A stretch of DNA of 48,433 nt from Bacteroidales bacterium (GTDB lineage: Bacteria; Bacteroidota; Bacteroidia; Bacteroidales; F082). The DNA lies in assembly GCA_029983675.1 (NCBI GenBank), contig JASBYY010000019.1, positions 1-48,433 on the forward strand, written 5' to 3'. Position numbers and translations under genes: made by a program. Below, piece after piece: positions 27,178-36,448 of this stretch; position 1 is the stretch's first letter; every line of letters starts with the position of its first letter. The notes under the pieces are model-generated. The model saw nothing but the letters and a program-made list of their open reading frames with translations, was not told where the DNA came from and ran no database searches.

Positions 27178-29157
27178 ATGAGCAATTATTATACCAGAAA
27201 GAAGAAAGACCGATGGCTTGTATCGCCATTGATGCTGCTGACATTCAGATTGCTGATCGCCCTCTTACTGCTTAGCGTAAGTCGCTGGATGATATACGTA
27301 TTCAACATGCCGTTTTTCCAAGGTTTGACACTTCTCGAGGCCTTGAAGCTATATCTTGTCGGATTGCGTTTCGATCTCGTCGTACTGGCCTATCTCAACA
27401 TTCCCCTCATCTTGTATTATTGCCTTCCTTTTCGTAACGCAAATCACAAAGCATTACAAAAGACTATCGATATCATCTATATCCTCGCCAATAGCATCGC
27501 CATCATGCTGAATGTAATCGATATTCTTTATTTCCGTTTCATCGGAAAGAGTGTCACCTCGGAGCTTTTCGAGTTTTTCGGCAATGGCAATGTCGGTTCT
27601 GGCAGTCTCGCCGTCCAGATCTTTTTCGATTACTGGTACATGATAGTCATCGGGTTGCTTTATGTCATCGTTCTTATTGTCGTTACCCGTTGGACAAAGT
27701 TACGCCACGGCAATGACCAGCTCACCTCGCAATGGTATTGGGGTCAGATTGCCGGCCTTCTGGTATTCGCATTTCTCACCATCATCGCCTGTCGCGGCGG
27801 CCTACAAGCCCGCCCAATTAATGCTTCCACGGCATTGCGTTACACAACGCCCCAAAATGCCCCCATCATCCTTAACACCCCATTTTCCATCATCAAAGGG
27901 GCATCCTCATCCTCCCTGCAAGAATACCATTTTACCGACCATCCGTCATTCTCTCCCATCCATTACCTTGATACGGCCAACCGCTGCATACTGCCCGACG
28001 ACAGCATTCCCGACAATTTGGTGCTCATCATACTCGACAGCTACGGCCAAGAGATGAGTAGTTATTACAACCCGTGCCTTCAACACCGGTTTACCCCTTT
28101 CCTTGATTCGTTGCTCAACAATTCTCTCACTTTCGACGGAATGGCAAATGGACTGCGTTCGGTAGAGTCATTGCCCGCCTTACTTTCGGGCATACCCTCC
28201 CTCATGGACACTTACTTTTTGACTTCTCCTTTTCGGTCAAATGACATCGACGGATTAGGCACCCAGTTCAAAAAACACGGTTATCAAACATCATTTTTCC
28301 ATAGCGGTTACAGTAATACTATCGATGTGGCTTCCTTCGCCAAGCGGGTAGGCTTCGACCTTTACTTTGGTCGTGCCGAATACAACACCACGACAGACCG
28401 CGAAATCGATAGCGGCTATGTCAAGGTGCCATTTCTGCAACACGCCATCCGCATCTTCGACACAGCCCAGACGCCCTTTGCCTCGGTAATCTTCACCACT
28501 TCATCTCCCCGTCGCAACCTGTATGCAGAGTGTTTCGATCTGCCTTCTGAAAGTCAAGTTTGGTCGAGATTTGAGAAATCGGTCTATTACACCGATTGTG
28601 CTTTGCGCGATTTTTTTGTCCAGGCATCTACAAAAGACTGGTACGATAACACCCTGTTTGTCATTACCGCCAACCATGTCAACGCCGAGCATTACCATCC
28701 GAAATACAACAACATCTGGGGCATGTATAAAATACCTGTCGCTTTTTTCCAGCCCAAACGCGTTACTCCGAAAAAAACAAGCGAAATTGCGCAACAAACC
28801 GACTTGAACGTTTCCATTTTGTCGGCATTGGGCATGACCGATACCGTTTTTTCTTTTGGAAGAAATGTTTTCGATTCATTATCGACACCTGCAAGCATTA
28901 GCTATCTCAACCACTGTTATCATTATAGCGATGGGAAATACCTCATACAGTCAGATGGATTGAAGACAGTGGGCGTGTATCGCATCGACACCGACAGCCT
29001 GCTCCAAAACAACCTTGTCGGTCACATCCAGTGCCGTGATCTGCATGATGAACTTTCCGAACGACTACAGGAACATAACAATAGAATGATTCACAATTTA
29101 TTACACGTCAACAAAGAAGCTCCAAATGGCCAAACAGAAGATACGATTCATTATTAA
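27178..29157 (+). CDS. LTA-synthase/phosphoglycerol-transferase-like membrane protein with altered metal ligands
   Basis: A 659-residue protein: five transmembrane helices (about 15-215), then a periplasmic alkaline-phosphatase-superfamily domain (about 275-585). Family landmarks align but differ: the metal Glu region reads LILDSY (Asp287, where LtaS has LES), the nucleophile region reads ANGLRSVES (about 323-331), the histidine motif expected as SxHxPF reads SSPRRN (442-447), and the terminal TADH reads TANH (Asn499, His500). Thus two or three metal or substrate ligands are replaced. It may be an inactive relative, or use another metal arrangement. The family transfers phosphoglycerol and releases diacylglycerol. 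The lipid kinase gene starts within its 3' end (32-base overlap), as expected for DAG recycling. Family is sure, activity is not. Confidence 0.82.
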   Translation: MSNYYTRKKKDRWLVSPLMLLTFRLLIALLLLSVSRWMIYVFNMPFFQGLTLLEALKLYLVGLRFDLVVLAYLNIPLILYYCLPFRNANHKALQKTIDIIYILANSIAIMLNVIDILYFRFIGKSVTSELFEFFGNGNVGSGSLAVQIFFDYWYMIVIGLLYVIVLIVVTRWTKLRHGNDQLTSQWYWGQIAGLLVFAFLTIIACRGGLQARPINASTALRYTTPQNAPIILNTPFSIIKGASSSSLQEYHFTDHPSFSPIHYLDTANRCILPDDSIPDNLVLIILDSYGQEMSSYYNPCLQHRFTPFLDSLLNNSLTFDGMANGLRSVESLPALLSGIPSLMDTYFLTSPFRSNDIDGLGTQFKKHGYQTSFFHSGYSNTIDVASFAKRVGFDLYFGRAEYNTTTDREIDSGYVKVPFLQHAIRIFDTAQTPFASVIFTTSSPRRNLYAECFDLPSESQVWSRFEKSVYYTDCALRDFFVQASTKDWYDNTLFVITANHVNAEHYHPKYNNIWGMYKIPVAFFQPKRVTPKKTSEIAQQTDLNVSILSALGMTDTVFSFGRNVFDSLSTPASISYLNHCYHYSDGKYLIQSDGLKTVGVYRIDTDSLLQNNLVGHIQCRDLHDELSERLQEHNNRMIHNLLHVNKEAPNGQTEDTIHY

Positions 29158-30049
29158 TCCCATTTCCGGCACCAAAAAAAAGTTGCAGCTGCCGCATACA
29201 ATTTCAAAGCACATCGACAGAAAATTGTTTGATTACGAGATTGTGATATCGGAATTTGCCGGTCATGCAAAGCAACTTTCTCAGGATGCAATTGCCAAAG
29301 GATTTGATATTGTCGTAGCCATTGGAGGCGATGGCACCATCAATGAGGTGGGATCACCTTTGATCGGCACGGATGTCGCCTTGGGCATCATTCCATTCGG
29401 CTCTGGAAACGGGTTGTCGCACCATTTGGGACTGCCGATGTGCCCCGAAAAGGCCATTTCTATCATCAACCAATGCCACCGAGAGAAAATCGACACGATA
29501 ACCATAAACGGTTTGTCGTGCATCAGCATTGCCGGCACAGGTTTCGATGCCCAAGTGGCTGACGATTATGGCAAAGACCCACGACGCGGCTTCGACACCT
29601 ACCTGAAATACATCATACGCAACTACTTGAATTACAGGGAGCAGAAATACGAAATCGTCACTCCCGACAACACTTTCCAGACCCAAGCATTCTTTATCGC
29701 CATCGCGAACTCTAATGAACAAGGCTACAATATCCCCATCGCCCCTCATGCCGACCTTCAAGATGGAAAGATTGATGTCTGCATTCTGATGAAACCCAAT
29801 TTGTTAGAGCTTCCTATTGTCGGCGGCATGATGATTAACAGACGAATTGACAAAGCCCCCAAAGTGATGACGCTGCAAACTTCCGAGCTGAAAATCATCC
29901 GTGAAGATGATGCCGTTGTCAACATCGACGGAGAACCGATAAACATGGAAAAAATACTTGACATCAAAGTGCATCCTTTAAGTCTCAATATTATTACCGA
30001 TGAAAAACAAAAGCAACCCAGACGGTATAGTCTATTCCACAAATCCTGA
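29126..30049 (+). CDS. DagK-type diacylglycerol/lipid kinase
   Basis: A 307-residue soluble lipid kinase. The catalytic domain opens with RFIINPISGTKKK, has the nucleotide motif VAIGGDGTINEV (about 70-81), PFGSGNGL and a C-terminal domain ending VVNIDGEPI, as in DgkB/YegS/BmrU. It phosphorylates diacylglycerol, or a similar lipid, to phosphatidate. Its start lies 32 bases inside the preceding LtaS-like gene. In Firmicutes such a kinase recycles DAG left after LtaS action, so the pairing is informative. Its own 3' end overlaps the SUI1 gene by 50 bases. Confidence 0.92.
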   Translation: MAKQKIRFIINPISGTKKKLQLPHTISKHIDRKLFDYEIVISEFAGHAKQLSQDAIAKGFDIVVAIGGDGTINEVGSPLIGTDVALGIIPFGSGNGLSHHLGLPMCPEKAISIINQCHREKIDTITINGLSCISIAGTGFDAQVADDYGKDPRRGFDTYLKYIIRNYLNYREQKYEIVTPDNTFQTQAFFIAIANSNEQGYNIPIAPHADLQDGKIDVCILMKPNLLELPIVGGMMINRRIDKAPKVMTLQTSELKIIREDDAVVNIDGEPINMEKILDIKVHPLSLNIITDEKQKQPRRYSLFHKS

Positions 30050-30332
30050 TTTCGTCTTTGAGGATGAAAGCCCTATCCTGACCTTGGAACCTGCAAAACA
30101 GCAGCTTAGGATACAGCTTGACCGCAAACAGCGGGCTGGAAAGCAGGTGACCTTAGTGACAGGGTTTGAAGGCTCTGCATTCGACCTTGCCGTGCTGGGA
30201 AAGGAACTCAAAAGTGCTTGTGGCGTTGGAGGCAGCGTGAAGGACAACACCATCATCCTGCAAGGCGACTTCCGCGATAAGGCGCTTGAGCTGCTGTTGA
30301 AAAAAGGCTATTCCAAAACAAAAAAGATATAA
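30000..30332 (+). CDS. yciH: SUI1/eIF1-like translation factor, YciH
   Basis: A 110-residue protein. The N-terminal GIVYSTNPDF is conserved in Bacteroidota YciH and supports the early start, even though it overlaps the lipid kinase gene by 50 bases in another frame. The SUI1 domain (about 35-108) has QLRIQLDRKQRAGKQVTLVTGF and the C-terminal CGVGGSVKDN, IILQGDF signature. eIF1-like proteins check start-codon choice; the bacterial role is less certain and probably stress-related. Tight overlap means coupled translation with the lipid kinase. Confidence 0.93.
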   Translation: MKNKSNPDGIVYSTNPDFVFEDESPILTLEPAKQQLRIQLDRKQRAGKQVTLVTGFEGSAFDLAVLGKELKSACGVGGSVKDNTIILQGDFRDKALELLLKKGYSKTKKI

Positions 30333-30384
30333 GTCATAACGTATTGGTTTACAATAAATAAAAATATATTCATCTCCACTTTTC

Positions 30385-31689
30385 ATGATAGAAACACTCA
30401 TTTATAAGCTAAGAGAATTAGGTCAGACCCACCACTTCGGATATTTCTCCAACACGATTTTTTCCGAGTTTCTCGCGCTGATGATCATTCTCGCCATCGG
30501 CATCCTGCTGTATTTTTTATGCAGGGTCTTGTATAACTTGATCGTCAAAATCATCCATCGCAAAATACCGAACAACTACAACGAAGTCTTTTCTAAGACC
30601 AAGGTGGTTCGCCGCTTGTTTTTGTTGATTCCGGCTATTCTGCTGAAGAAATATACCGAAGCCGCCATTCCCGACTTCCCCTCATGGATTAGCGGAATCA
30701 TCGCTGCCACCAAAATCTACGAAATCATTGTTTACGGTCTGGTTCTTACGGCCTTGGTCAACACGGCGAACGACCTCTACAGCACTTTCTCAATGGCACG
30801 CCGAAAACCCATCACAGGCCTTGTCCAAGTGTTGAAAATCATCATTTTTATTGTTTGCTTGCTGTTGGTCATCGCTTTCCTCATGGGCAAGCGTGTCGGC
30901 AACATCATCATCGGATTGGGCACACTCTCCGCCGTGCTGATGCTGGTCTTTCAAAATCCCATTCTCGGTTTCGTTGGCAGCATACAATTGTCGCTCAACG
31001 ACATGCTACGCATTGGCGACTGGATTGTGGTGGGACCGGCGGATGGTAATGTACAAGAAATCAACCTGACCACAGTAAAAGTGCAAAACTGGGACAACAC
31101 CATCACCACAATCCCTACTTATACGCTGATTACCAGCCCCTTCACCAATTGGCGCGGCATGTCCGATTCCGATGGAAGGCGCATCATGCGCTCTATCAAT
31201 ATTGATGTGGACACCGTCCGTTTCTGCACGCCGGAAATGCTGGAACGCTACAAACGCTACCAACTCATCAAACCCTATATTGAACAACGCGAAAAAGAAA
31301 TCGCCCAATACAATGCGGAAAACGACATCGACACTAGCCTGCTCGTAAACGGAAGGCAACAGACCAACTTGGGCATTTTCCGTGCTTACCTGTACGAATA
31401 TGTCAAGTCCGACCCGCGCATCAACCATAACCTTACCATGCTGGTACGGCAACTCCAACCCAACGACTCCGGCATACCTCTTCAGGTTTATGTCTTTAGC
31501 ATCAACAAGGAATGGGGGGAGTATGAAAATGTTCAAAGCGATCTCTTCGACCATATCATCGCAGCCGTTCACATGTTTGACTTACGCATCTATCAAAGAC
31601 CGTCAAGCAATAATATCGAACAATTCATGTTGAATTTAAAAGATCAGGGAGGCAATGCCCCAAAAAAGGATGGTTCTATTTTGAGCTGA
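30385..31689 (+). CDS. MscS-family mechanosensitive channel
   Basis: A 434-residue membrane protein with about five helices (30-205), then the conserved pore and beta domain: GTLSAVLMLVFQNPILGFVGSI, SLNDMLRIGDWIVVGPADGNVQEINLTTVKVQNWDNT. The long cytoplasmic C-terminus (about 265-420) resembles the YbdG subgroup, which responds to osmotic downshock. The start lies 52 bases after yciH; no promoter box is obvious, so it may be in the same operon. Confidence 0.92.
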   Translation: MIETLIYKLRELGQTHHFGYFSNTIFSEFLALMIILAIGILLYFLCRVLYNLIVKIIHRKIPNNYNEVFSKTKVVRRLFLLIPAILLKKYTEAAIPDFPSWISGIIAATKIYEIIVYGLVLTALVNTANDLYSTFSMARRKPITGLVQVLKIIIFIVCLLLVIAFLMGKRVGNIIIGLGTLSAVLMLVFQNPILGFVGSIQLSLNDMLRIGDWIVVGPADGNVQEINLTTVKVQNWDNTITTIPTYTLITSPFTNWRGMSDSDGRRIMRSINIDVDTVRFCTPEMLERYKRYQLIKPYIEQREKEIAQYNAENDIDTSLLVNGRQQTNLGIFRAYLYEYVKSDPRINHNLTMLVRQLQPNDSGIPLQVYVFSINKEWGEYENVQSDLFDHIIAAVHMFDLRIYQRPSSNNIEQFMLNLKDQGGNAPKKDGSILS

Positions 31690-31730
31690 TCACCGTATGC
31701 GGCATTCAAAAGAATATTGTTTATAATAAA

Positions 31731-32636
31731 ATGACTACCAATAAAATAAATCCAGGCAAAGTATTTACCGATCGTTATCTGAAAATGATGTTCAGCGGAC
31801 TGCGTAACGCAACCCTTGACGACATCCACAAAGAACTTGAACAATGCGAAGCCGACAACCGCAAACCTGTCAGGATTCCCCGTAAGTTCAGGAATTTCTT
31901 TCACGAAACGGTTTTTTCGGCACGCAACGGTTTCAACATGCCTGTTTTCCATGCCAAAGGCAGAAGCGACAAAGCGCCTATCGTCCTCCTTCATGGCGGT
32001 GCTTTCATTTATCAACCCGTTTTCTTCCATTGGCGTTTTTTACATGATATCGCCATTCGGTCACACCGCAGCGTTTACATGCCGGTTTATCCAAAATCAC
32101 CTGAATACCAATGCGCTACCGCTATTGAAACCTTGCTTGATTTTGTAGAGAATGAAATACAAACCGACAAAGTCGTTCTGATCGGTGATTCCGCCGGAGG
32201 CTGTCTTTCCACGGTACTTACACAAGAACTTTGGCAACGCAAACCGAATTTCGTCGAACGCCTCATAACCATTTCTCCCTGCCTTGACCTTTCGTATTCA
32301 CAAGAAACAAAAATGCGTGAATACCAAAACCTTGACCAACTCATTCTGCTCGAACGTCTGATGACCATCACCGCCATCTGGCGCGGCGAACTTGACGAAT
32401 GCCACCCTTGGGCAAGCCCCGTATTTGGCAACTTGAAAGCCTTGGAAGGATCCACCCTTTTCGTCGGTACGGATGAGTTGCTGCGTGCCGATGCCGAACT
32501 GCTGCGCGACACCATGCAAAAACAAGGATTACAGATTGATTACCAACTATATAACAACATGTTTCACACCTTTCCTCTGTTTCCTATTCCAGAAGGATTT
32601 GATGCCGTCAGAAAAATCACCGCATGGTTGCGATAA
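31731..32636 (+). CDS. Alpha/beta hydrolase, hormone-sensitive-lipase type
   Basis: A 301-residue cytoplasmic enzyme. HSL landmarks: oxyanion motif LLHGGAF (about 85-91), nucleophile Ser154 in GDSAGG, acid Asp in LFVGTDELLR and His in NMFHTFPLF. The family hydrolyses carboxyl esters of small or medium substrates. The first 75 residues are extra N-terminal sequence that resembles the cap of this family. The substrate cannot be deduced. Begins 41 bases after the MscS gene. Confidence 0.9.
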   Translation: MTTNKINPGKVFTDRYLKMMFSGLRNATLDDIHKELEQCEADNRKPVRIPRKFRNFFHETVFSARNGFNMPVFHAKGRSDKAPIVLLHGGAFIYQPVFFHWRFLHDIAIRSHRSVYMPVYPKSPEYQCATAIETLLDFVENEIQTDKVVLIGDSAGGCLSTVLTQELWQRKPNFVERLITISPCLDLSYSQETKMREYQNLDQLILLERLMTITAIWRGELDECHPWASPVFGNLKALEGSTLFVGTDELLRADAELLRDTMQKQGLQIDYQLYNNMFHTFPLFPIPEGFDAVRKITAWLR

Positions 32637-32662
32637 CATAGATGTTGTTTTGTAGGGATTCA

Positions 32663-32693
32663 TTTGAAAATGCACATCGAAATCGTATTTTTG
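32663..32693 (+). promoter_or_regulatory. Promoter of kdsA
   Basis: TTTG (32663-32666), 19-base spacer, TATTTTTG (32686-32693): a full consensus promoter, 20 bases before ATG 32714. Confidence 0.8.
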
Positions 32694-32713
32694 CACCATA
32701 AATCACTAATTCT

Positions 32714-33529
32714 ATGAATGCTACTCCTTTTGATTTTCTGAACGGAATACGAAAAGACCGTTTCTTTCTGCTGGCAGGTCCTTGTGTCATCGAAGACGAG
32801 ACTTCGCCCCTCCGCATTGCCGAAACACTGGTCAAAATCACTCAGAAACTATCCATACCCTATATTTTCAAAGGCTCATACCGCAAAGCCAACCGTTCCC
32901 GTCTGGATTCTTTTACCGGCATAGGTGATGAAAAAGCCCTGCGCGTATTGAAAAACATTCGCGAAACATTTGGTGTCCAGGTCGTTACCGACATTCACAC
33001 AGCACCCGAAGCACAACTTGCGGCGGAATATGTAGACATTCTTCAGATTCCCGCCTTTTTATGCCGTCAAACCGACTTGCTTGTGGCGGCGGCACAAACG
33101 GGAAAGACTGTCAATATCAAGAAAGGACAGTTTATTTCGGGCGATGCCATGCGATTTGCCGTTGAAAAAGTGCAGCAATCCGGCAACAACAAAGTCATGC
33201 TCACCGAGCGAGGATCGATGTTTGGGTATCAGGATCTTGTCGTGGATTACCGCAATATCGCCATCATGCAGGCCATAGATGTTCCGGTGATTCTTGATGT
33301 GACCCATTCCCTGCAGCAACCCAACCAACAGGCCGGTGTCACTGGTGGTAGGCCTGAACTTATCGGTCTTATTGCAAAGGCAGGCATTGCCGCCGGTGCC
33401 GACGGCATCTTTATGGAAACGCATCCCGACCCCGCCCATGCTAAATCCGACGGTGCCAACATGCTCAGGCTCGACAAGGTTGAGGAGCTTCTAACAAGAC
33501 TTGTCCGCATTCGCGAAGCCATGGTTTGA
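32714..33529 (+). CDS. kdsA: 3-deoxy-8-phosphooctulonate (Kdo-8-P) synthase
   Basis: A 271-residue enzyme with KdsA signatures throughout: FFLLAGPCVIED, FKGSYRKANRS, VVTDIHTAPEA, DILQIPAFLCRQTDLL, NIKKGQFISG, LTERGSMFGYQDLVVDYRN and HPDPAHAKSDGANM. It condenses phosphoenolpyruvate and arabinose-5-phosphate to Kdo-8-phosphate, the first committed step of Kdo for LPS. It stands alone with its own promoter and terminator. Together with gmhA/gmhB nearby it shows that the organism makes a lipid A-core LPS. Confidence 0.97.
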   Translation: MNATPFDFLNGIRKDRFFLLAGPCVIEDETSPLRIAETLVKITQKLSIPYIFKGSYRKANRSRLDSFTGIGDEKALRVLKNIRETFGVQVVTDIHTAPEAQLAAEYVDILQIPAFLCRQTDLLVAAAQTGKTVNIKKGQFISGDAMRFAVEKVQQSGNNKVMLTERGSMFGYQDLVVDYRNIAIMQAIDVPVILDVTHSLQQPNQQAGVTGGRPELIGLIAKAGIAAGADGIFMETHPDPAHAKSDGANMLRLDKVEELLTRLVRIREAMV

Positions 33530-33562
33530 CTATTCGTTGCACCAAATCCCTCATGCATTAAT

Positions 33563-33599
33563 AACAACAAAAATGGCTGAATGAGCCGTTTTTGTTGTT
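33563..33599. terminator. Bidirectional intrinsic terminator after kdsA
   Basis: A 16-bp stem (33563-33578 with 33584-33599, one G-T pair) around GAATG, with an A-rich left arm and T-rich right arm, lies between convergent genes. Confidence 0.85.
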
Positions 33600-33646
33600 T
33601 TATAATCAATTGAAAACAAATAATTTATATATGATAATATAAAGTA

Positions 33647-34735
33647 TCAGTTTAATTTAAGATTGGTTACTTGTCCCGTTTGCGTATCGAAACTCAAACT
33701 GTTTTTTCCGACAGGTGCCATGAGCATAACGCCGAGTTGATTGATCAAGAAACGATCTTCGAGCAACAGACAGTCGCCGTAATTCACCCTGACATTTGCC
33801 ATTTCAGGGATACGGTAAATCAGATTGTTTTCATGGGTCATCAATGTAATGGCCGACTGGCTTGGAGCGTTAATGACAGCCGTGTTTTGCAATGAAATGA
33901 TTTGCACCGTGATCGGGACACCAGCCCCCATCGTACTCGTGGTAAGTCCCTTTGTCACAGAGAATTTCCCAACCGTCATGGTCGGAATGTCTTTTGACGG
34001 AACGACATGGATGGTTTTGGTAACGGTTTTAGGGATACGCTTGCCGATAAACAGGCTCAGATAGTCTTTTTCCATCGCATCTAAGCGTGCATACATTTCC
34101 TCAAGGGTTTTGCTGTCATAAGCCGTCTCTTGATAGCCTTTCAGCAGGTTGAACTTCTCCTCGCGAATCTTCTCGATTTTCGCCACTATGGACTTGGCCA
34201 CCATTTCTGTTGACTTGGCTTCGGACGAAATCAAAAGATTCCCAAAAACTTTTTCAGAGGTGGATATCGAAACTTGTCGAGGCTTTTCGGGAGTGGAAGT
34301 GCTACATGGTGCCGGTGTCGCTTCTTCATTGCCCACATTCAAACTCTTGATGATGCCGTTTGGCAACAAACTGAATGATACTTCATTATAACTGCGTGAC
34401 GGGATGCTCACAAAAAATGTGGCGTTGGGGTCAACATCGGCCTTTGTGCTCACGCTTAGCCCCACCAAGCGATATTCCATGCCGTCAGCCTGAATGTAGT
34501 CATAAGCGCCCAAAAGACGCGAAGCATAATCGCTAAACGGACCCTTGAACAGTTCATACTCTTCGATAACGAAATCCAGTTGCAATACGGTTTGAGGCAA
34601 CGAGTAATAGATGCCTTTTTGTTGTCCGGGCGTGACATTCTTGGCAAATGTGGTCACAAATTGCGCCCTCATACTACCTACGAAAAAGACAAGCAACGAA
34701 GGAATCAGGAAGATAATGAGATGATTTCTTTTCAT
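33647..34735 (-). CDS. DUF4831 family exported protein
   Basis: A 362-residue exported protein, signal peptide to about residue 24. The segment GIYYSLPQTVLQLDFVIEEY and GPFSDYASRLLGAYDYI is the DUF4831 signature, a Bacteroidota-only family of unknown role. A poorly conserved Thr/Pro/Ser linker (EEATPAPCSTSTPEKP) sits near 137-150, and the C-terminal part (about 230-355) is beta-rich. Neighbours suggest an envelope location. A -7 box lies at 34755-34762. Confidence 0.85.
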   Translation of the reverse strand: MKRNHLIIFLIPSLLVFFVGSMRAQFVTTFAKNVTPGQQKGIYYSLPQTVLQLDFVIEEYELFKGPFSDYASRLLGAYDYIQADGMEYRLVGLSVSTKADVDPNATFFVSIPSRSYNEVSFSLLPNGIIKSLNVGNEEATPAPCSTSTPEKPRQVSISTSEKVFGNLLISSEAKSTEMVAKSIVAKIEKIREEKFNLLKGYQETAYDSKTLEEMYARLDAMEKDYLSLFIGKRIPKTVTKTIHVVPSKDIPTMTVGKFSVTKGLTTSTMGAGVPITVQIISLQNTAVINAPSQSAITLMTHENNLIYRIPEMANVRVNYGDCLLLEDRFLINQLGVMLMAPVGKNSLSFDTQTGQVTNLKLN

Positions 34736-34754
34736 ATCGTATAAAATTAGACTT

Positions 34755-34762
34755 CAAAAATA
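34755..34762 (-). promoter_or_regulatory. -7 box of the DUF4831 gene
   Basis: Reverse-strand TATTTTTG, 19 bases before ATG 34735; no -33 at the right spacing. Confidence 0.5.
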
Positions 34763-34963
34763 AACATTTATTCAATTGTATTCCATAATTCAAACCTTGA
34801 AATTGTCAATAATACAATGATAGCACTACCGAAAATCTCTATCACAACTGAACATATCGCAAAATATACTCAATACTATGTTTACACTAACAGACTGAAT
34901 ATTTTTGATTTATATATCCTTATCAAAACAAATCATTCAAATAAACATCCAACTAATATCACA

Positions 34964-36448
34964 TCATTCCAATCCAACCTGCTTTGATTTTCGACTTACT
35001 GCCAAAAGCGCAAAGAATGTAATAAGGCCATTAAGGATAAGCAATTCAAATCCAAATTTATAGCCGTTCAGCCATTCCACAGAATAACGGCTGAGGATAA
35101 AGCATAATGTCGGCGAAAGTATAGCGATGACCGGCACCAAAGCGGCACGCGGCGTGCGGTTCTTCACAAACAGGCCAAAGGAATAAAGGCCTAATAAGGG
35201 GCCATAAGTGATGCTGGCAATATCAAACAAGGTCTTGATCAATGAATCGTTGTGGAAAGGCCTGAAAATGACAATAACCACCAAGTAAAGTACAGCGAAT
35301 GCCACATGTACCATTTTGCGCACCTTGGTCTTTCTATCCTCCGACAGCTTCTTTTTCTCATCAAAAAGCAGAAAATCATAGCAGAATGTCGTCGTCAAAG
35401 AGGTCAAGGTGCCATCGGCGCTCGAAAAAGCCGCCGCCACAAGCCCGATGACAAAGACAACGCAGGTGAATTTGCTGAGACTGAAAGCTATGGAAGGAAA
35501 TATCTTGTCGTTTACCACGTGTCCGGCTGCATCAACAGGCAGCGGCGTGCCCGAGACTTCGGAATAATAAAGCAAGGCGACACCCGATGCCAAAAACATC
35601 AAATTGACGAACACCAAGGAGATGCTCAGGCTGATGACATTTTTGCGAGCCTCTTTCAAGGATTTACAAGTCAAGTTTTTCTGCATCATATCTTGGTCAA
35701 GCCCCGTCATGGCTATGGTGATGAAGGCTCCGCTTGCAATTTGTTTCCAGATATAATTACCTGAACGCCAATCCGATTCTATGAGTTTAGTGTAACCTTT
35801 ACTTGAAGCATCACGCAACAAGTCAAAGAGCGACATGTCAAGGTTGCGCAGGATATAAACGATGGTCACAAAGGTGGCTAATAGCAAAAAAGTGGTCTGT
35901 AACGTGTCCGTCCAAAGGACAGCCTTGATGCCTCCCCGAAACGTATAGGCAAGAATCAGGATAATAAAAACCAAGGCAGGAACCCAAAACGGCAGGTTCC
36001 AATCCTTGAACACATATTCATACAGCACAAACACAGCAAGATACATGCGCAATGCCGACCCCAGCAATCTTGAGATAATAAAGAAAAACGACCCCGTCCT
36101 CCTTGACGAAGCCCCAAATCGACGGTCAAGATAGGTATAAATAGAGGTCAGGTTCATCTTATAGTAAAGCGGCAAAAGAACGTATGCAATAAAAAGATAA
36201 CCAATGACATATCCTATTACTACACCAAAGTAAGTAAACTGAGTGCTGTTGACATATCCGGGCACCGACATGAAAGTCACACCGGAGAGCGAAGCCCCTA
36301 TCATGCCATAAGCCACCACATACCAAGGCGATTTGCGATTTCCCGTAAAAAAGGTGTCATTGTTCGATTTACGTGAAGCAAAATGTGAGATAACAAAAAG
36401 CAATACTGTGTAACACAGAAAAATAACAAGAATTGTAATTGAACTCAT
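34964..36448 (-). CDS. Sodium:solute symporter (SSS family)
   Basis: A 494-residue membrane protein with about 13 helices. SSS signatures are present: YGMIGASLSGVTFMSVPGY at the first broken helix, GLDQDMMQKNLTCKS at the conserved loop, and VAAAFSSADGTLTSLTT, the Na+-binding region. These carriers take up sugars, amino acids, sialic acid or other solutes with Na+; the substrate is not clear. The start overlaps the gmhB-like stop by four bases (ATGA), so it is translated with the heptose genes and may supply a linked sugar. Confidence 0.93.
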   Translation of the reverse strand: MSSITILVIFLCYTVLLFVISHFASRKSNNDTFFTGNRKSPWYVVAYGMIGASLSGVTFMSVPGYVNSTQFTYFGVVIGYVIGYLFIAYVLLPLYYKMNLTSIYTYLDRRFGASSRRTGSFFFIISRLLGSALRMYLAVFVLYEYVFKDWNLPFWVPALVFIILILAYTFRGGIKAVLWTDTLQTTFLLLATFVTIVYILRNLDMSLFDLLRDASSKGYTKLIESDWRSGNYIWKQIASGAFITIAMTGLDQDMMQKNLTCKSLKEARKNVISLSISLVFVNLMFLASGVALLYYSEVSGTPLPVDAAGHVVNDKIFPSIAFSLSKFTCVVFVIGLVAAAFSSADGTLTSLTTTFCYDFLLFDEKKKLSEDRKTKVRKMVHVAFAVLYLVVIVIFRPFHNDSLIKTLFDIASITYGPLLGLYSFGLFVKNRTPRAALVPVIAILSPTLCFILSRYSVEWLNGYKFGFELLILNGLITFFALLAVSRKSKQVGLE

